Assembly: GCA_945903655.1 (NCBI GenBank)
Contig: CAMDOY010000114.1
Location: 1 to 9,583, forward strand
Length of the DNA: 9,583 nt
Reading direction: 5' to 3'
DNA from: Rhizobium sp. Q54
GTDB lineage: Bacteria; Pseudomonadota; Alphaproteobacteria; Rhizobiales; Beijerinckiaceae
The translations under genes and the position numbers were made by a program. How positions within the stretch are numbered: position 1 is the stretch's first letter; each line of letters opens with the position of its first letter. Of this stretch, positions 6,918 through 9,583 are shown in pieces. The notes under the pieces are model-generated. The model was not told the DNA's origin, ran no database searches, and worked only from the letters and a program-made list of their open reading frames with translations.

Positions 6918-7121
6918 CTAATCGGCATGGCCGCGCTCCCAGGTCTCGCCATAGCCGCGCACCAGTTGGGCCATCTCCACGATCTCGCGCGCTGCTTCGC
7001 AGTCCACCCGCAGCGGCATAGCCCCAGCCACCACCACATCGAAGCCTTGGGCTTCGATGATGCGTGCGGACAAGGCGTCATAGGCGCCGGGCGCATAGAC
7101 CATGCCCGGGGCCGCCATCAA
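6918..7121 (-). pseudogene. Remnant of PEP mutase/isocitrate lyase family gene with lost middle
   Basis: The minus-strand frame from TTG 7121/ATG 7118 to TAG at 6920-6918 encodes only 66-67 residues. The first half, LMAAPGMVYAPGAYDALSAR followed by IIEAQGF, is the typical first strand and helix of the isocitrate lyase/PEP phosphonomutase superfamily (2-methylisocitrate lyase, dimethylmalate lyase, oxaloacetate decarboxylase, normally about 270-300 residues). The second half, VVVAGAMPLRVDCEAAREIVEMAQLVR, resembles the last strand and helix of the same fold. The catalytic metal-binding acidic residues and the flexible loop lie in the missing middle of about 200 residues. There is no frameshift, so I infer an in-frame deletion. 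No Shine-Dalgarno precedes the start. It lies 37 bp after the leuD stop, as a former operon member, and converges on the core-MetE gene with a 10-bp gap. An active enzyme is very unlikely. Confidence 0.7.
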
Positions 7122-7158
7122 TTCACGGAAACGGTTGTGTGCGTTCCTGTCGGGTCAA

Positions 7159-7788
7159 TCACAGGCTGGAGGCGTCGGCGCGCTGGGACCAGGGGATGTG
7201 CTGCGCCATTTTCTTCTCGAAGGCTTCGATCTCCGCCTTGTGTTTCAGCGTGAGGCCGATGTCGTCCAGCCCCTCCAGCAGGCGGGCGCGGTCGGCGGGG
7301 GAGATGTCGAAGGCGATGCGCAGGCCGTGGGGCCCCTTGATCTCCTGCGACACGAGATCGACAGCAAAAGGCGCCGCGCCATTGGCCGCCACCACAGCCG
7401 CCTCCAGTTGATCCGCCTGCGCATCGGGAAGCGTGATGGGCAGGATGCCGTTTTGCAGGCAATTCTCGCGATACATGTCGGCGAAGGAGCGCGTGATGAT
7501 GCAGGTCACGCCAATCGCCAGAAAGGTCCAGACGGCGGATTCGCGGGAGCTGCCGCAGCCGAAATTGCGACCGGAGATTAGCATGGCGCCTGTTCGGAAC
7601 TGCGGCTGGTTGAACACGAAATCGGGTATCTCCGCCCCATCAGCGCTGTGTCGGCGATGCTGAAACAGGGTCTGCGCATAGTCTTCGCTCATACGCGCGC
7701 CAGCGCCCATGGGCGCGATCTGGTCCGTATTCACATCGTCTTCAAGAAAGGGAATCGCTGTCCCCATGATGCGCGTAAAGGCCTTCAT
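7159..7788 (-). CDS. leuD: 3-isopropylmalate dehydratase small subunit-like protein
   Basis: A 209-residue small (swivel-domain) subunit of the LeuCD aconitase-type hydro-lyase, normal length. It pairs with LeuC to form the cytoplasmic heterodimer that isomerises 2- to 3-isopropylmalate in leucine synthesis. Seen: DDVNTDQIAPMGAGARMSED (residues 17-36), RNFGCGSSRESAVWTFLAIG (74-93) and SFADMYRENCLQNGILPITL (101-120). Departures from housekeeping LeuD: the usual GSSREHAPWAL reads GSSRESAVWTF, and the substrate loop after NTDQI reads APMGAGARMSEDYA rather than the common IIPxxFL type. The paired leuC stop TGA (7790-7788) overlaps this ATG (7788-7786) by one base, so translation is coupled; a GTG at 7791 would add one residue. 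A role on a substituted malate other than isopropylmalate is possible. Family call is firm, the leucine role is not. Confidence 0.9.
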   Translation of the reverse strand: MKAFTRIMGTAIPFLEDDVNTDQIAPMGAGARMSEDYAQTLFQHRRHSADGAEIPDFVFNQPQFRTGAMLISGRNFGCGSSRESAVWTFLAIGVTCIITRSFADMYRENCLQNGILPITLPDAQADQLEAAVVAANGAAPFAVDLVSQEIKGPHGLRIAFDISPADRARLLEGLDDIGLTLKHKAEIEAFEKKMAQHIPWSQRADASSL

Positions 7789-9194
7789 CACTCACCTGCC
7801 TTCATCTTGGGGACATCGACGATCTTGCCCGCAATGGCGGCGGCGGCGGCGAGCGCGGGGCCCACGAGATGGGTGCGCACGCCTCGTCCCTGGCGATTTT
7901 CGAAGTTGCGATTGGTCGTCGATAAAATGCGCTCGCCCGCCTCGCCGCGATCCCCATTGGCGCCCGCGCACATGGAGCAGGCGGATTCGCCCCAGATGAA
8001 GCCGGCGTCGCGGAAGACCTTGTCGACGCCGATGGCCTCCGCTTCGCGCTTCACCCGCGCGGAGCCCGCCGACACCAGCGCCACGACGCCCTGCGCCACA
8101 TGCTGGCCGCGCACGATCTCCGCCGCCTCCTGCAAATCGGGCAGGCGGGCGTTGGTGCAGGAGCCGATGAAGATGCGATGGACAGGCAAGCCCACGAGCG
8201 GCTGGCCCGCTTGCAGTCCCATATAGTCCAGCGCGCGCTCGATGGCGCCGCGCTGCTCCGCAGGCAGGTCCGCGGGGTTGGGTGCGTGGCCATTCACCTC
8301 GATGACCTGCGCAGGGTCGGTGCCCCAGGTGATCTGCGGCTGCAAGCCATGGCAATCAACGGTGACCTCACGTTCGAATATGGCGTCTTCATCGCTGGGT
8401 AGGGTGCGCCAATGGGCGAGCGCGCGGTCCCACATGGCGCCCTTGGGCGCCCAGGGACGTCCGTAAAGCCAGTCGAAGGTCTTGTCGTCCGGCGCCACAA
8501 GGCCGCTGCGCGAGCCCATCTCGATGGTGAGATTGCAGAGCGTCAAGCGGCCCTCGATGGAGAGCGCGCGCGCCACAGGACCCGCAAATTCGATGATATG
8601 GCCGCGCCCGCCGGAAACGCCGATCTGCGAGAGAATTTTCAGCGCCACATCCTTGGCGGAGGCGAGCGCGCCGATCTTGCCTTCCAGATGCACGCGCATG
8701 CGCTTGGGCCGGACCAGCGCCATGACCTGCGTCGCCAGCACATGCTCGAGCTCGGTGGTGCCGCAGCCAAAGGCCAGCGCGCCAAGCCCGCCCACCGTGC
8801 AGGCGTGGCTGTCGGGCACCGCATGGGTGGCGCCCGGCAGCACCATGCCGATTTCCGGACCGACCACATGGGAAATGCCATAGTCTGCGTCATCAAGGTC
8901 AAACACCCGCACGCCATTCTCGCGGCTGGCGGCGCGCACGGCGTCTAGAAAGGGTTTACTCTGCGGATTTGTGTTGTCGTCGCGCCCGGGCGTCGATGCG
9001 GGCGTATGGTCTAGCGCGGAGAAGGTGATGTCGGGACGGCGCACCTTGCGCCCTGCCGCCTTCAGTTTCTTGAAGGCGTGGGGCGCATGAAGCTCATGGG
9101 TGATGTGGCGGTCGATGAAGAGCAGGTCGCGCCCATCCATGCGCTGACACACGACATGGGCGTCCCAGATCTTGTCGAAAATTGAACGCCCCAT
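7788..9194 (-). CDS. leuC: 3-isopropylmalate dehydratase large subunit-like protein
   Basis: A 468-residue large subunit of the aconitase-family hydro-lyase, normal LeuC length. The three cluster cysteines are present at C346 (IGSCTNAR, 343-350), C406 and C409 (SACSMCAG, 404-411), so a [4Fe-4S] cluster is expected. Other landmarks are the N-terminal FDKIWDAHVV (6-15), LLFIDRHITHE (24-34), LDHTPAST (61-68) and GALAFGCGTTELEHVLATQVM (138-158). The motif usually read as CGDSHTxTHGAFGALA is VPDSHACTVGGLGALA here, a change seen in catabolic or secondary paralogs as far as I recall. ATG 9194 has GAAGGAG (9201-9207) 6 nt upstream; the frame is open to 9221. It is coupled to leuD by a 1-bp overlap, no leuB or leuA is in the window, and a thioesterase relic lies 39 bp upstream. 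The paralog may act on an organic acid outside leucine synthesis. Confidence 0.9.
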   Translation of the reverse strand: MGRSIFDKIWDAHVVCQRMDGRDLLFIDRHITHELHAPHAFKKLKAAGRKVRRPDITFSALDHTPASTPGRDDNTNPQSKPFLDAVRAASRENGVRVFDLDDADYGISHVVGPEIGMVLPGATHAVPDSHACTVGGLGALAFGCGTTELEHVLATQVMALVRPKRMRVHLEGKIGALASAKDVALKILSQIGVSGGRGHIIEFAGPVARALSIEGRLTLCNLTIEMGSRSGLVAPDDKTFDWLYGRPWAPKGAMWDRALAHWRTLPSDEDAIFEREVTVDCHGLQPQITWGTDPAQVIEVNGHAPNPADLPAEQRGAIERALDYMGLQAGQPLVGLPVHRIFIGSCTNARLPDLQEAAEIVRGQHVAQGVVALVSAGSARVKREAEAIGVDKVFRDAGFIWGESACSMCAGANGDRGEAGERILSTTNRNFENRQGRGVRTHLVGPALAAAAAIAGKIVDVPKMKAGE

Positions 9195-9233
9195 GCGTGG
9201 CTCCTTCGTTTGATTTGACACGACCCGTCGGCT

Positions 9234-9476
9234 CTAAAACTGCGCGAGCAGTTCCGACGCTGATTTCATGCGTCCGGGCGCCTGCGGGTCCGCCGCCCCC
9301 AGCACCCTTGTCTCCCAGGCCTCGATGGCGGGCTGGTCGCCGTGGAAGACCCTGTGGGAAATCTTGAAACTGGTGCGCCCCAGATCGACAAAGGCGCTGA
9401 CGATGTCGATGTCGTCCCCATAGGTTGCGGGCTTGCTGAACCTTGCTTGTGTGTTCACCAGCAGAGCCCCTCTTGA
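9234..9476 (-). pseudogene. 4HBT hotdog thioesterase, C-terminal fragment
   Basis: In the minus-strand frame ending at TAG 9236-9234, the readable protein runs from GTG 9458 for 74 residues: VNTQARFSKPATYGDDIDIV, then VDLGRTSFKISHRVF, then AIEAWETRVLG. These are the last beta strands of a 4-hydroxybenzoyl-CoA thioesterase-type hotdog protein, normally about 130-150 residues. The N-terminal half with the D-x-x-G-(I/V)-V-F/Y active-site region is missing, and a TAA stop lies in frame at 9479-9477. In the overlapping frame a 21-codon stretch (ATG 9520 to TGA 9457-9455) ends in EGLCW and meets this frame in the sequence TGGTGA, which would read on as W-VNTQ after a frame change; it may be a displaced piece of the same gene. 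Lies 39 bp upstream of leuC in the same direction. I infer a decayed operon member. Confidence 0.6.
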
Positions 9477-9524
9477 TTAGCAATGGCCTCAGCCTTGTAG
9501 AACATCCGCCCGGATACCATAGGC

Positions 9525-9583
9525 TCATTTGCCGCCCATATTCTCCATGCTCTCGCGCAGGGTGCTGACGATCTCGGGCGACA
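9525..9583 (-). CDS. C-terminal end of an unidentified minus-strand gene (cut by window edge)
   Basis: From 9581 to the TGA at 9527-9525 the minus strand reads SPEIVSTLRESMENMGGK, 18 residues in an open frame with a charged, helix-like tail typical of a protein C-terminus. This is too short to assign a family; the rest lies beyond the window. A position just ahead of the thioesterase and leuCD frames suggests it leads the same operon. It could also be a chance open stretch, so confidence is limited. Confidence 0.4.
   Translation of the reverse strand, partial: SPEIVSTLRESMENMGGK

Noticed and set aside
5801..7096. 431-residue minus-strand open frame
   Set aside because: It lies opposite the core-MetE gene, whose zinc motifs are intact; the composition is that of an antisense shadow in GC-rich DNA.
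7118..7462. 114-residue minus-strand frame over the end of leuD
   Set aside because: It is out of frame with leuD, glycine/arginine-rich, and shows no family motif.
9094..9528. 144-residue minus-strand frame starting at an ATGA overlap with the edge gene
   Set aside because: It crosses the thioesterase fragment and the leuC start in another frame and has no protein-like content, so it is most likely a shadow.

Overview
The window is GC-rich, uses codons typical of a high-GC alphaproteobacterium, and is almost fully coding. I infer Hyphomicrobiales/Rhizobiales from codon use and from a small alphaproteobacterial-looking conserved protein. No rRNA or tRNA gene, CRISPR array, IS element or phage gene was seen, so the genus stays open.

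Left part (1-4966): an MFS transporter N-terminus (cut by the window edge) lies immediately behind a LuxA-type flavin-dependent luciferase-like monooxygenase (LLM), both on the minus strand with a 1-nt junction. After a small conserved hypothetical gene on the plus strand come two larger LLM monooxygenases of the NtaA/SnaA/DszA type. These two are transcribed divergently from a shared region of about 200 bp. Middle part (4967-6907): downstream of the third LLM and on the same strand lie an SDR oxidoreductase and a short zinc methionine-synthase-like (core-MetE) protein. Together they suggest a peripheral catabolic locus: import, flavin-dependent oxygenation (often C-N or C-S cleavage in these families), dehydrogenation by the SDR, and a thiol-directed methyl- or alkyl-transfer. 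No flavin reductase, which two-component LLMs need, is encoded here. The substrate cannot be read from the sequence.

Right part (6918-9583, minus strand): a LeuC/LeuD-type dehydratase pair with intact iron-sulfur cysteines but several signature positions that differ from the housekeeping enzymes. It is flanked by two remnants: a roughly 66-residue piece of a PEP-mutase/isocitrate-lyase family protein that seems to have lost its middle, and the C-terminal half of a hotdog (4HBT) thioesterase. At the right edge is the last codons of a further minus-strand gene. This reads as a decaying accessory operon in which leuCD is still intact.

The most interesting points are the three-LLM/SDR/core-MetE combination, the divergent leuCD pair between two gene relics, and small repeat structures in the two intergenic regions around the third LLM gene.
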